Assembly (NCBI RefSeq): GCF_015354345.1
Contig: NZ_JADKYS010000008.1
Span: 18,525-82,524 of the forward strand
Direction: 5' to 3'
Length of the DNA: 64,000 bases
Source of the DNA: Methylophilus sp. 14
GTDB taxonomy: Bacteria; Pseudomonadota; Gammaproteobacteria; Burkholderiales; Methylophilaceae
Positions 8,304 through 16,643 of the stretch are shown piece by piece. The translations under genes and the position numbers were made by a program. The first letter of the stretch is position 1, and every line of letters starts with the position of its first letter. The notes under the pieces were generated by a model, which was not told the DNA's origin, ran no database searches, and saw only the letters and a program-made list of their open reading frames with translations.

Positions 8304-10026
8304 CTATTCGTTGGTGACGGCTTCGACTTCTTCAATCGAGGTTAAGCCCTGTTTCACCTTGAGCAAGCCGGATTCCCGCAGGTCTTTCACGCCTTCTTTT
8401 TTTGCTTGTGCCGCAATATCCAGCGCGTTGCCGTTAGACATAATAATCTGCGCCATGGCTTCACTGATAGGCATGACCTGGTAAATGCCGACGCGGCCTT
8501 TATATCCATTATTGCAGTGCTCACAGCCGCCTTCTTTCGCCCCATAGAGTTGCCAGTCGCCGTGCAGCATGGCTTCTGTGAAGCCCACTTTGAGCAGCGC
8601 TTCCTGCGGGACATCTAGCGGCACTTTGCAGTGCTTGCACAAGCGTCTGGCCAGACGTTGTGCAGTAATTAACGTCACGGCTGAGGCAATATTAAAGGGG
8701 GCGACGCCCATATTCAATAGCCGCGACAAGGTGGTTGGTGCATCATTAGTGTGCAGTGTGGACAACACCATGTGGCCGGTAGAGGCGGCTTTAATGGCCA
8801 TGTCCGCGGTTTCCAGGTCACGAATCTCACCAATCATGATAATGTCTGGATCCTGGCGTAAAAAGGATTTTAGCGCGGCGGCAAAAGTCAGGCCTTGCTT
8901 GTCATTCACGTTGACCTGGTTAATGCCAGGCAACGGAATTTCTGCCGGGTCTTCAGCGGTGGAGATATTCACGCCTGGGTCGTTGAGCAGGTTCAGGCAA
9001 GTATACAGCGATACTGTTTTACCCGAGCCAGTTGGCCCGGTGACCAATACCAGACCATACGGACGGTGAATTGCCTTAAGTAAAGCCTCTTGTTGCTCAG
9101 ACTCATAGCCCAGGGCTTCAATGCCTAGTGTGGCGCTGGTTGGGTCAAGAATCCGCATCACAATTTTTTCGCCGTGAATCAGCGGCAAGGTACTGACGCG
9201 GAAATCAATGGCACGCGTTTTACTCAGAATCAGCTTCATACGGCCATCTTGTGGAATTCTTTTTTTCAGCAATATCCAGGTTGGAAATCACTTTAATCCG
9301 CGAGGCCAGTTTTTCTTTAATGGCCAAGGGCGGTTGTGACATATCCCTCAACACGCCATCTATCCTGAAGCGGATACGATAAAACTTTTCATAGGGCTCA
9401 AAGTGTAGGTCAGAAGCGCCCATATTGATGGCATCCATCAGCACTTTTTGCAGGAACTTGACGACTGGCGCGTCATCTACCTCCTGCATCACTTCGACTT
9501 CCTGCGCTTCGCTGGTTTCCTCCAGCCCCAGGTCAAAGTCATCGCTGCCTGTATTCAGGCTAGACATGCTGGTGTCTTTGGATTCGACGACTCTATCTAT
9601 CCATTTGCCCAGCTTGTCATCTTCCACCACCACCGGGAACAGGGTGGCGCCCATCTGGAACTGTATGGTGTCGAGTGAGTGCAGGTTGGTGGGGTCGGAA
9701 ATCGCAATGTAAGCCACATTGCTTTTTTGTTGCAGCAGCAATACGCGGTGCGACTGCATGAGTTTGAGATCTATGGTTTTGTCAGGCAGGGAGTCCTGAT
9801 CCAGCGCGTCCAGGTCTAGAAACGGAAAGCCGAAGGCATCTGAAGCGGTTTGTGCGATATCTTTAGCGGAAATCCTTTTTTGTGCCAGCGTCGCGGATAG
9901 AAAGCTGACCTTTTGTGCCAGGGATTTTTCCTGTAAAGCGGCGGCATCCTCTTCGCTCATGAGCGAAGATTGCACCAGCATGCGCGCCATGCCTCCCAGT
10001 TTCCGTGAACTTTCCAGTGTTGCCAT
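8304..10026 (-). pseudogene. pilB: Type IV pilus assembly ATPase PilB, split by a single-base frameshift
   Basis: PilB is the hexameric ATPase that drives pilus extension. Here its ~570-residue product is in two overlapping frames. The 5' part (10026 down to 9220) carries the N-terminal MshEN-type domain and ends after LDIAEKK followed by twelve unrelated residues. The 3' part (frame ending at 8304) resumes with [26 protein letters not shown] and contains Walker A GPTGSGKT, the Walker B region [12 protein letters not shown] and the zinc cysteines CKHC and CEHC. The frames join exactly at a run of seven A on the coding strand (9260-9266). With six A the reading would be EKRIPQDG, the family sequence. 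So this is either a homopolymer error or a real, possibly reversible, inactivation. The start ATG at 10026 is firm. Confidence 0.9.
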
Positions 10027-10214
10027 AGATGTCTTTATGCGTGTCTTCTAAACAGTGAAATAGGTCAGTTAATGTACTGATACAACTATACTTTTTACTT
10101 CAGTATACGTGGACAATTCCTGATTCAAATCGTTGAAAAGACGGGCTCTCATGCAGCATTTATACAAATTTTAACTGGATTTTTTAGCTTTCATTGAAAG
10201 ATACAAAAATACGC

Positions 10215-10243
10215 TTGACATTTAAATAATGCTAACTTATAAA
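10215..10243 (+). promoter_or_regulatory. Sigma-70 promoter of cspA
   Basis: TTGACA at 10215-10220 is a perfect -35 box. After exactly 17 bp comes TATAAA at 10238-10243. Transcription should begin near 10250, giving a leader of about 125 nt before the cspA ATG at 10375. The divergent pilB gene starts at 10026. Confidence 0.82.
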
Positions 10244-10249
10244 TCCTTA

Positions 10250-10374
10250 AGGCGTTTGGGTTCAGGTTTTTTGTAGCCGTCTTTAAGTAAAGCAAAGCTT
10301 GTTAATTGCGACTGGAGTACTTGAGACAAACTTTTGGGGCGCCTCCCTGTTAAGTAAAAAAGTAAGGAAGTAAA
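10250..10374 (+). promoter_or_regulatory. Long 5' leader of the cold-shock gene
   Basis: The 348-bp gap between pilB and cspA (10027-10374) holds the cspA promoter and then this leader. Long leaders that refold with temperature are known for cspA-type mRNAs. Within it, GGGGCGCCTCCC (near 10336-10347) lies about 16 nt before the Shine-Dalgarno AAGGAAG (10364-10370), and its pyrimidine half could pair with the ribosome site. Thermosensing is inference from the gene family. Nothing else was recognised in 10027-10214. Confidence 0.5.
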
Positions 10375-10578
10375 ATGGCAACAGGTACCGTAAAGTGGTT
10401 TAACGACTCTAAGGGCTTTGGATTCATTACTCCCGATGACGGTGGTGACGATTTGTTCGCACACTTCTCCGCAATCGTTGAATCTGGTTATAAAAGCTTG
10501 AAAGAAGGTCAACGTGTATCCTTTGATGTGACTGAAGGTCCAAAAGGGAAACAGGCCTCCAACATACAAAAAGCATAA
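10375..10578 (+). CDS. cspA: Cold-shock protein CspA family
   Basis: Single-stranded nucleic-acid-binding OB-fold protein of 67 residues that acts as an RNA chaperone and anti-terminator. The sequence [21 protein letters not shown] contains the RNP1 motif (KGFGFI), and RNP2 is seen as DLFAHFSAI. The end [13 protein letters not shown] is canonical. A strong ribosome site, AAGGAAG, lies 4 nt before the ATG. It is preceded by a consensus promoter and a long leader and followed by a strong terminator, so it is a single-gene transcript. Whether it is cold-induced or a constitutive paralogue cannot be told from one copy. Confidence 0.94.
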   Translation: MATGTVKWFNDSKGFGFITPDDGGDDLFAHFSAIVESGYKSLKEGQRVSFDVTEGPKGKQASNIQKA

Positions 10579-10603
10579 TTTTTGTTTTAGGGGTAAAAAA
10601 TAC

Positions 10604-10635
10604 AAAACGGCTCGCAATTGCGAGCCGTTTTTTTT
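10604..10635. terminator. Bidirectional terminator between cspA and icd
   Basis: A near-perfect palindrome AACGGCTCGCAATTGCGAGCCGTT (two 12-base arms) is preceded by A and followed by T8. It serves both cspA on the plus strand and icd on the minus strand. Confidence 0.92.
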
Positions 10636-10664
10636 ATGCCTGATGCTGGTGAGCCGGCAATCTA

Positions 10665-11903
10665 TTAAGACATTTGCTTGATGATCTCGTCACCAAATTC
10701 AGCCGTACCAACTTGGGTAGCGCCTTCCATCTGGCTGCTAAAGTCACCGGTCACGCGTTTGCTCGCAATGGCTTTGGCTACGCCGTTGATGACCAGGTCT
10801 GCCGCTTCTACCCAGCCCATATGGCGCAGCATCATTTCCGCTGACAGAATCAGTGAGCTTGGGTTGGCCAGGTTTTTACCCGCAATTTTAGGTGCCGTGC
10901 CGTGCGTGGCTTCAAACATGGCCACGGTGTCGCTTAAGTTGGCACCAGGGGCAATGCCGATACCGCCAACTTGTGCCGCCAGCGCGTCACTCATGTAATC
11001 GCCATTGAGGTTCAAGGCAGCCACGACATCGTAATCTTCCGGATGCAACAGGATTTCTTGCAGGAAGGCATCGGCGATACAGTCTTTGATCACAATGCCA
11101 TTTGGCAGTTTGCACCATGGGCCGCCATCAATCAGCTCGGCACCAAACTCCTCTTTGGCCAGTTGATAGCCCCAGTCACGGAAGCCCCCCTCGGTGAATT
11201 TCATGATGTTGCCTTTGTGGGTGATGGTCACCGATTTGCGGTTGTTATCAATCGCGTATTGAATCGCTTTACGGATCAGACGCTTGCTGCCGTCAATCGA
11301 CACAGGTTTGATGCCAATCGCTGAGGCTTCCGGGAAGCGGATTTTCTTGCGGACGCCCATGTCGCTCAAGAAGTTAATCACTTTCTTCACTTCTTCAGTC
11401 CCGGCCGCCCATTCAATACCGGCGTAAATGTCTTCGGTGTTTTCCCTGAAAATCACCATGTCGGTTTTTTCTGGGTGTTTGACCGGGCTAGGCACGCCAG
11501 TGAAGTACTGGATAGGGCGCAGGCAAACGTATAAATCCAGTTCCTGGCGCAAGGTCACGTTCAATGAACGGATGCCGCCGCCCACAGGCGTGGTTAATGG
11601 GCCTTTGATCGAAATGACATAGTCTTTCAGCACCGCCATGGTTTCATCAGATAACCAGGTGTCTTTGTCATAGACCGTTGTAGATTTTTCACCGGCGTAG
11701 ACTTCCATCCAGGAGATTTTGCGTTTGCCGCCATAGGCTTTTTCAACCGCAGTATCCACCACTTTGATCATGGGTGGCGTAATGTCGATACCAATGCCAT
11801 CGCCCTCGATAAACGGGATAATAGGTTGGTCGGGAACATTTAGGGTATTATCAGCATTGACGGTGATTTTGCTGCCGGTCGCAGGCACCTTGATTTTAGA
11901 CAT
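10665..11903 (-). CDS. icd: NADP-dependent isocitrate dehydrogenase
   Basis: Oxidatively decarboxylates isocitrate to 2-oxoglutarate with NADP. The substrate-binding segment is [23 protein letters not shown], followed by [13 protein letters not shown] and the C-terminal coenzyme-binding loop region. The protein is the homodimeric E. coli Icd type. I start at the ATG at 11903 (412 aa; [10 protein letters not shown]), which has GGAAAG six bases upstream. The frame continues to an ATG at 11915 and a TTG at 11933, but these would run into the start of the divergent rluE. In obligate methylotrophs with an incomplete TCA cycle the enzyme mainly supplies 2-oxoglutarate for glutamate synthesis. Confidence 0.94.
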   Translation of the reverse strand: MSKIKVPATGSKITVNADNTLNVPDQPIIPFIEGDGIGIDITPPMIKVVDTAVEKAYGGKRKISWMEVYAGEKSTTVYDKDTWLSDETMAVLKDYVISIKGPLTTPVGGGIRSLNVTLRQELDLYVCLRPIQYFTGVPSPVKHPEKTDMVIFRENTEDIYAGIEWAAGTEEVKKVINFLSDMGVRKKIRFPEASAIGIKPVSIDGSKRLIRKAIQYAIDNNRKSVTITHKGNIMKFTEGGFRDWGYQLAKEEFGAELIDGGPWCKLPNGIVIKDCIADAFLQEILLHPEDYDVVAALNLNGDYMSDALAAQVGGIGIAPGANLSDTVAMFEATHGTAPKIAGKNLANPSSLILSAEMMLRHMGWVEAADLVINGVAKAIASKRVTGDFSSQMEGATQVGTAEFGDEIIKQMS

Positions 11904-11913
11904 AGCACTTTCC

Positions 11914-12456
11914 ATGTTATTACTGTTTAACAAACCCTTTAACGTCGTTTGCCAGTTTACTGCTCATGAGAAGCACGCGACGCTCAAGGACTATATTCCG
12001 ATTCCCAACGTATATGCCGCCGGGCGGTTAGATACCGATTCTGAGGGATTGCTTATTCTAACCGATGACGGCGGATTGCAACATCGTTTAAGTCATCCCA
12101 AGCATAAACAGGTCAAAACCTATTGGGCACAAGTCGAAGGTGCTCCTACACAAGCAGATTTGATGCCATTGCAACAGGGCGTAGACCTGGGTGACTTTGT
12201 AACGCAGCCTGCACAGGTCAAAATCATCGCTGAACCTGACCAATTGTGGCAACGGGAACCGCCGATTCGCGAGCGTAAGCATATTCCCACTACCTGGCTG
12301 GAGATTAAGATCAGTGAAGGCAAGAACCGCCAGGTGCGGCGAATGACCGCCCACGTGGGGTTTCCAACCTTGCGTTTGATCCGTTATGCGATTGGCCCGT
12401 ACACGTTGGACGGAATCTTGCTTGGGCAATATGAGAAAGTCAGTTTAGTAAGGTAA
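11914..12456 (+). CDS. rluE: 23S rRNA pseudouridine synthase RluE
   Basis: Pseudouridine synthase of the RsuA/RluB/E/F group, 180 aa; RluE modifies U2457 of 23S rRNA in E. coli. The short N-terminus ([16 protein letters not shown]) lacks the S4 RNA-binding domain, which is diagnostic for RluE. The catalytic aspartate lies in [19 protein letters not shown], and the C-terminal motif [30 protein letters not shown] is complete. The start at 11914 fits the family alignment, but no Shine-Dalgarno is visible. It is only 10 bp from the icd start on the other strand. The next gene follows after 3 bp. Confidence 0.9.
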   Translation: MLLLFNKPFNVVCQFTAHEKHATLKDYIPIPNVYAAGRLDTDSEGLLILTDDGGLQHRLSHPKHKQVKTYWAQVEGAPTQADLMPLQQGVDLGDFVTQPAQVKIIAEPDQLWQREPPIRERKHIPTTWLEIKISEGKNRQVRRMTAHVGFPTLRLIRYAIGPYTLDGILLGQYEKVSLVR

Positions 12457-12459
12457 ATC

Positions 12460-13164
12460 ATGAAACAAGTGGTGGTATTCAGACACGCTTGCTGCGAGGG
12501 TGCTGGTTATTTGGGCACTTTTTTAGCGCGGCATGCTATTCCGTGGTGCGAAGTGCGCATTGATAAAGGCGAAGCGGTACCGACTTCGGTCGACGATTAC
12601 AGCGGAATCGTGCTCATGGGCGGCCCCATGAGTGTGAACGATGACTTGCCGTGGATTCCGCCGTTGCTGCAATTAATCCGGCAGGCGGTAGACAAAGATG
12701 TGCCCTTGCTTGGGCATTGCCTGGGTGGGCAGTTGATCAGTAAAGCACTGGGCGGTGTCGTCAGCAAGAATCCGGTCAAGGAGATCGGCTGGGGCCAAGT
12801 GCAGGTGGCTGATCATGCTGCCGCGCGCGACTGGTTTGGCGATCTGCAAGGGTTTAACAGCTTTCACTGGCACGGCGAGACATTTACGGTGCCAGCAGGG
12901 GCGACGCACGTGTTATCCAGCCCCTATTGCGCTAATCAGGCTTATGTCATGGGCAAGCATATAGGCTTGCAGTGCCATATTGAAATGACACCCGAGATGG
13001 TCAAAGTGTGGACCGAACAATGGAAGAATGACATCGCCAGTGCGGCGGCCAGCCCGGCGGTACAATCGGCGGATACCATGCTGGCAGAGGTGGCAGAAGA
13101 TTGTGACGTGCTGCACCAGGTGGCGGATAAAGTGTACAGCCGCTGGATTCAGGGCCTGGCTTAA
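12460..13164 (+). CDS. Class I glutamine amidotransferase, GMP synthase-like
   Basis: A 234-residue stand-alone class I amidotransferase domain. The nucleophile cysteine is in LLGHCLGGQ, and the partner histidine and glutamate are in LQCHIEMT. Oxyanion residues GGPMSVND are also present. Such free-standing GMP-synthase-like GATases are common in proteobacteria and may hydrolyse gamma-glutamyl compounds; the substrate is not known. It follows rluE by 3 bp and probably shares its transcript. A hairpin with T5 that could end this transcript lies at 13188-13215, inside the end of the convergent gene. Confidence 0.82.
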   Translation: MKQVVVFRHACCEGAGYLGTFLARHAIPWCEVRIDKGEAVPTSVDDYSGIVLMGGPMSVNDDLPWIPPLLQLIRQAVDKDVPLLGHCLGGQLISKALGGVVSKNPVKEIGWGQVQVADHAAARDWFGDLQGFNSFHWHGETFTVPAGATHVLSSPYCANQAYVMGKHIGLQCHIEMTPEMVKVWTEQWKNDIASAAASPAVQSADTMLAEVAEDCDVLHQVADKVYSRWIQGLA

Positions 13165-13179
13165 TTTTTTACGTTCGGT

Positions 13180-14055
13180 CTACTCGCGCTCAGCCAGGTC
13201 TGGCTGGGCTTTTTCCAACTTGTGCATAGCATAGCGTCGTTGCTTGTGACGGTTATATTGCCATAAGTATTGCGCCGGACATTGTGCCACCTGACGTTCA
13301 ATCGCCTGATTGAGCAGGGTGGGCGTGCTGATATCATCAACCCGTGTCAGATGGATATTGAATCCTTTGCCTGCGGGTAGCCGTTCACCAAAGGCCATGA
13401 TCACCACCGCATCGGCCTTGCTGGCCAGCTTGCTGGCCAGCCCCATGGTGTAGGCAGGCTTGCCAAAAAAATCCGCCCATTCGCCTTCACCCTGTCTGGG
13501 GATCTGGTCTGGCAAGATGCCGATAGCCAGGCCAGACTTCAACGACTGCAGTAGCTTTTTCACACCGCTGGCATTGGCTGGCGCCATCTCTACCTTGCCT
13601 TTTTCCCTGCCTTTGACCACCAGTTCGCTCAACCACTCTAGTTTTGGCGGCCGGTACAAGACCGTAATCGGTGCGCGTTCGCCATAGTAAATTGAGGTGA
13701 TTTCAAAGCAGCCCAGGTGCGGCGTGAGGAATATCAGTCCTCTCTTTTGTGCTTGCGCTGCGGTCACATGTTCCCAGCCATGCACTTGCTGTATCAGCGG
13801 CAGCAGCTTGGCAGCAGGGCTTCCCCAAATGAAAAATGTTTCCATCAGGGCCTTGCCCGCCTCGATGCGGCTGGTTTTGACCAGTTGCCGGGCTTGGGCA
13901 TCATCAGCCGCCAGGCCACTTTGTTGGATATTGGCCAGGGCGATGCCATTGCTTTTTTTGTCCGTCAGGTAAGATAGCCAGCCGAAAAAAGCGCCCAGTT
14001 GATGTACCCAGGAGAGTGGCAGGCAGGCCACGGTTTTACAGAAAAACAGCAACAT
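13180..14055 (-). CDS. Lipid A biosynthesis acyltransferase, LpxL/HtrB family
   Basis: Inner-membrane enzyme that adds a secondary acyl chain to Kdo2-lipid IVA. It has 291 aa, an N-terminal membrane anchor (LLFFCKTVACLPLSWVHQL) and the HX4E catalytic motif HLGCFE at residues 113-118. Further conserved segments are LYRPPKLEWL and LKSGLAIGILPDQIPRQGEGEWADFFG, where the PDQ/PRQGEG block is characteristic. LpxL and LpxM-like members cannot be separated here. It opens the long LPS region of this window but is transcribed away from the kinase cluster. Confidence 0.88.
   Translation of the reverse strand: MLLFFCKTVACLPLSWVHQLGAFFGWLSYLTDKKSNGIALANIQQSGLAADDAQARQLVKTSRIEAGKALMETFFIWGSPAAKLLPLIQQVHGWEHVTAAQAQKRGLIFLTPHLGCFEITSIYYGERAPITVLYRPPKLEWLSELVVKGREKGKVEMAPANASGVKKLLQSLKSGLAIGILPDQIPRQGEGEWADFFGKPAYTMGLASKLASKADAVVIMAFGERLPAGKGFNIHLTRVDDISTPTLLNQAIERQVAQCPAQYLWQYNRHKQRRYAMHKLEKAQPDLAERE
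13188..13215 (+). terminator. Terminator for the rluE-GATase transcript, inside lpxL-type coding end
   Basis: GCTCAGCCAG, loop GT, CTGGCTGGGC forms a ten-pair stem (one T-G pair) followed by T5. It lies 24 bp past the plus-strand GATase stop and within the last codons of the convergent acyltransferase, so it does double duty as coding sequence. Confidence 0.58.
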
Positions 14056-14113
14056 GAGACTAATTTATAAACGCATTCTGTTAAAATTCGGGATTAGCCC
14101 GTATGTTAACAAA

Positions 14114-14167
14114 ATGTGGTTTAAAAACCCGCATCTGCACAATTTATTTCAACACTGCTTATTTTGA
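14114..14167 (+). CDS. Possible 17-codon leader ORF coupled to the following kinase
   Basis: ATG at 14114 opens a 17-residue frame (MWFKNPHLHNLFQHCLF) that stops with TGA at 14165-14167. That stop overlaps the TTG start of the next gene in the sequence TTTTGA. The kinase has no visible ribosome site of its own, so reinitiation after this short frame would explain its translation. No conservation data are available, so this remains a suggestion. Confidence 0.3.
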   Translation: MWFKNPHLHNLFQHCLF

Positions 14168-14946
14168 AACTCGTCCAGCCACATTACCAAGAGCCCACCT
14201 GCCAGGCGGCATTGCAACAGCATGGGCTGGATGCGTTTGATGACTGGTGGGTACGCGAGATTGACTGGTTTGAAGCGCCTAACCAACGCCGTGGTGGCTG
14301 GAGTGGTGTTGGTAAACTGGTATTGCCGTTGGCAGGACAGTCTGCACTCACCGTGTTTGTTAAAAAGCAGCAGAATCATGGTCGCCGTACCTGGCAGCAT
14401 CCATTGACGGGTGAGCCTACTTTCAGGCGTGAGTTCCATCGTTTGCAGGCCTTGGCTGCCGCGGGTATCCCGTCGCCTAAGGTGCTGATGTATGCCGAGT
14501 CGCTACAGCCAGGCAACCAGCGCGCCATTTTAGTCACGGAAAATCTGCATGGATTTGTTGACCTGGAGCAGTGGCTACCAACGCTGCTGAAGCAATCCCA
14601 GGCCGTGCGCAGGCAATACTTGCGTGCGATTGCAAGGCAGATCCGCCGCTTTCATGATTTGGGCTGGGTGCACCGCGCTTTGTATCCCAAACATATTTTT
14701 GTACAAGCGGATGACATCACTGCGCAAGTGGCGTTGATTGACCTGGAAAAAGCCAGGAAAAGCCTGGGTGCCTGGCGTCGCGCACGATTCGATTTGGCCG
14801 CGCTGCACCGTCATACCGAGGGCTTGGCAGACCGCGATCGCCTGTATTTTTTTAAACAGTATTTGCACGGTGAGGCATTTGCGCGCCCTTTAAGCTGGTG
14901 CGATAAGCAGTTACTCAAACGCATTACCCAGCGTAGCAAGCGTTAA
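14164..14946 (+). CDS. LPS core kinase, InaA/KdkA/RfaP-like
   Basis: A 260-residue protein-kinase-fold enzyme of the lipopolysaccharide kinase (InaA) family, which phosphorylates Kdo or heptose of the LPS inner core. The ATP-anchoring lysine is probably in LTVFVKKQQ, the catalytic loop is LGWVHRALYPKHIFV and the metal-binding motif is ALIDLEKAR. The catalytic loop has HRALYPKH where HRDxxxxH/N is usual, so activity may be altered. No ATG fits the frame; a TTG at 14164 is the best start, and the stop of a 17-codon ORF overlaps it. It heads a close run of five surface-carbohydrate genes. Confidence 0.78.
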   Translation: MKLVQPHYQEPTCQAALQQHGLDAFDDWWVREIDWFEAPNQRRGGWSGVGKLVLPLAGQSALTVFVKKQQNHGRRTWQHPLTGEPTFRREFHRLQALAAAGIPSPKVLMYAESLQPGNQRAILVTENLHGFVDLEQWLPTLLKQSQAVRRQYLRAIARQIRRFHDLGWVHRALYPKHIFVQADDITAQVALIDLEKARKSLGAWRRARFDLAALHRHTEGLADRDRLYFFKQYLHGEAFARPLSWCDKQLLKRITQRSKR

Positions 14947-14955
14947 TACACAAGT

Positions 14956-15771
14956 ATGCCTATGGAACACACTTTACCAAGATTCAGTATCGGGCTGGTC
15001 AATTACAAAACCCTGGATTTGACCCGCACTTGTTTGAATTTCCTCAAAAGCCATTTTGACAGTGGCGCGCTGGATGCCAATCGGGTGGACGTGTGGGTGG
15101 TAGATAACGACTCCGCCGACGAAAGCACTGCCTATTTGCGCAGTCTGGACTGGATACACCTGATTGAGCGCCCGTCGCCTGGTAAGGAGCAGGGGTTTGC
15201 CGCGCATGGCGAAGGCCTGGACCTGATTTTGGGTGCCATCCAGTCGGACTATCTGTTTTTGATGCATACCGATACGTTTATTTATGAGCCGCAAATTTTT
15301 ATTGAGTGTTTGCAGCGCATGCAACGTCAGCCTGCTATTGCCGCCATTGGTTGCTTGCATCAATTGAACCGCGGGCATCTACGTTTGTTCTGGCGCGCGT
15401 TTACCGGTTTTTTCAAATACCATAGCCGCCGCCTGAAACAACGTATGGGTTTGCCTGCACGCCAGGCCAGGCCTTATATCGAACCTTACATTAAAAGCTT
15501 TTTCGCTTTGTGGAACGTGGGTTTGATGAAGCAGCTGGGTTACCGTTTTTATATGGAACAGCAAATTCCAGGCTATGTGCTGCAAGACAAGCTGACAGCA
15601 CAAGGCTATGTCATCGAGCGCATGTCGCCTGCCAGGTTGTTCCGCTATCTTGACCATGTCGAGGCCGGCACGGTGGGCCTTGTGAGCGGTTATACGGCGC
15701 AGAACCGCCGTTTGCAGCGCAAGCAGGCCATGCTTAAACAATTACAGTCACAGCAGGAACAGACAAAATGA
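14956..15771 (+). CDS. Family 2 glycosyltransferase
   Basis: A GT-A fold sugar transferase of 271 aa. The start SIGLVNYKTLDLTRTCLNFL and the acidic pair WVVDNDSAD bind the nucleotide sugar, and the DXD-type metal site is HTDTF. No transmembrane segment is seen, so it acts at the cytoplasmic face of the inner membrane. ATG at 14956 is used; another lies two codons later. The neighbours (LPS kinases, a 2-oxoglutarate oxygenase, a carbamoyltransferase) make LPS core or another cell-surface glycan its likely acceptor; donor sugar unknown. Its stop overlaps the next start as ATGA. Confidence 0.85.
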   Translation: MPMEHTLPRFSIGLVNYKTLDLTRTCLNFLKSHFDSGALDANRVDVWVVDNDSADESTAYLRSLDWIHLIERPSPGKEQGFAAHGEGLDLILGAIQSDYLFLMHTDTFIYEPQIFIECLQRMQRQPAIAAIGCLHQLNRGHLRLFWRAFTGFFKYHSRRLKQRMGLPARQARPYIEPYIKSFFALWNVGLMKQLGYRFYMEQQIPGYVLQDKLTAQGYVIERMSPARLFRYLDHVEAGTVGLVSGYTAQNRRLQRKQAMLKQLQSQQEQTK

Positions 15772-16643
15772 CGATCTCAGACGGGGTATTGCCGATTGAA
15801 ATGGCGCATGGTTTTACGCTAGATGCGCAACAGGCCAAGGACATAGGGAGTCTGTTGTCTGAGGATTATGCGCAGGCGCAGCCTTTTCCACATGCTGTCA
15901 TTGACGATATTTTTCCCACGGCGTTTACGCAGTTGCTGCTGGACCACTTTCCGCAAGACCCCAAAGCGCATGACAAAGTCTATGAAAAGGGTTATGGCGG
16001 CACGCATAAGCGGCAGATCTCGCCGTATGACTGTGACGAAACGCTGCGTGCGGCGTTTGCCTTATTCAATTCTGCCCCGATGCTGCAGTTTATTGAGGCG
16101 TTAACGGGCATGAAAGGGCTGTTGCCTGACCCGTATTTTGCCGGTGGTGGCCTACATGAGACCTCGGCAGGCGGTTTGCTGGGTATTCATGCCGATTTTC
16201 AGGTGAATGAAGGCTTGCAGCTTTACCGCCGCGTGAATATGCTGGTGTACCTGAATCAGGACTGGTTGCCGGAGTACGGCGGTAATTTAGAGCTATGGGA
16301 CAGGCAAATGCAGGCCAAGCAGCAAACGGTGGCGCCTGTGTTTAACCGCTGTGTGATTTTTAATACCGATGCTGACAGTTTTCATGGGCATCCAGATCCG
16401 TTAACGACGCCGGACGGCGTGACGCGCCGCTCGATTGCACTGTATTACTACCAGGCCTTGCCTATTCCTAATGAGGAAGGCGAATCACGCCATACCTTGT
16501 ATGTGGCGCGCCCGCATGACGATGCAGCGACCAAGTCGCAAGTCAGAAAAATGATGAAAAAACGCGATAAACGCGCGAAAAAGTTATTCTCTGGCCAATC
16601 AGGCTGGCTACAACAACTCACGCAGTGGTGGAAATCCCGCTAA
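15768..16643 (+). CDS. 2-oxoglutarate/Fe(II)-dependent oxygenase
   Basis: A 291-residue prolyl-4-hydroxylase-type double-stranded beta-helix protein. Iron ligands are the HxD pair of GIHADFQVN and a distal histidine in SFHGHPDPL; the arginine in TRRSIALYYY should hold 2-oxoglutarate. Members of this group often sit in polysaccharide clusters and probably hydroxylate a sugar or a lipid. Its place between a glycosyltransferase and sugar kinases supports a glycan substrate. A Kdo hydroxylase role (as KdoO of Burkholderia and Yersinia) is possible, but I cannot show homology. The C-terminal 40 residues are strongly basic. It overlaps both neighbours. Confidence 0.82.
   Translation: MTISDGVLPIEMAHGFTLDAQQAKDIGSLLSEDYAQAQPFPHAVIDDIFPTAFTQLLLDHFPQDPKAHDKVYEKGYGGTHKRQISPYDCDETLRAAFALFNSAPMLQFIEALTGMKGLLPDPYFAGGGLHETSAGGLLGIHADFQVNEGLQLYRRVNMLVYLNQDWLPEYGGNLELWDRQMQAKQQTVAPVFNRCVIFNTDADSFHGHPDPLTTPDGVTRRSIALYYYQALPIPNEEGESRHTLYVARPHDDAATKSQVRKMMKKRDKRAKKLFSGQSGWLQQLTQWWKSR

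Noticed and set aside
9258..9268. A AAA AAG slippery heptamer in pilB as a programmed -1 frameshift
   Set aside because: The heptamer is in the right phase for -1 slippage, but pilB needs a +1 shift (or loss of one A). A -1 shift leads to the wrong frame.
10237..10617. 126-codon minus-strand frame over cspA
   Set aside because: It covers cspA, its leader and its terminator; cspA has a proper promoter, ribosome site and family match.
11764..11913. 50-residue N-terminal extension of RluE
   Set aside because: It is antisense to conserved icd coding sequence, and RluE proteins begin near LLFNKPF.
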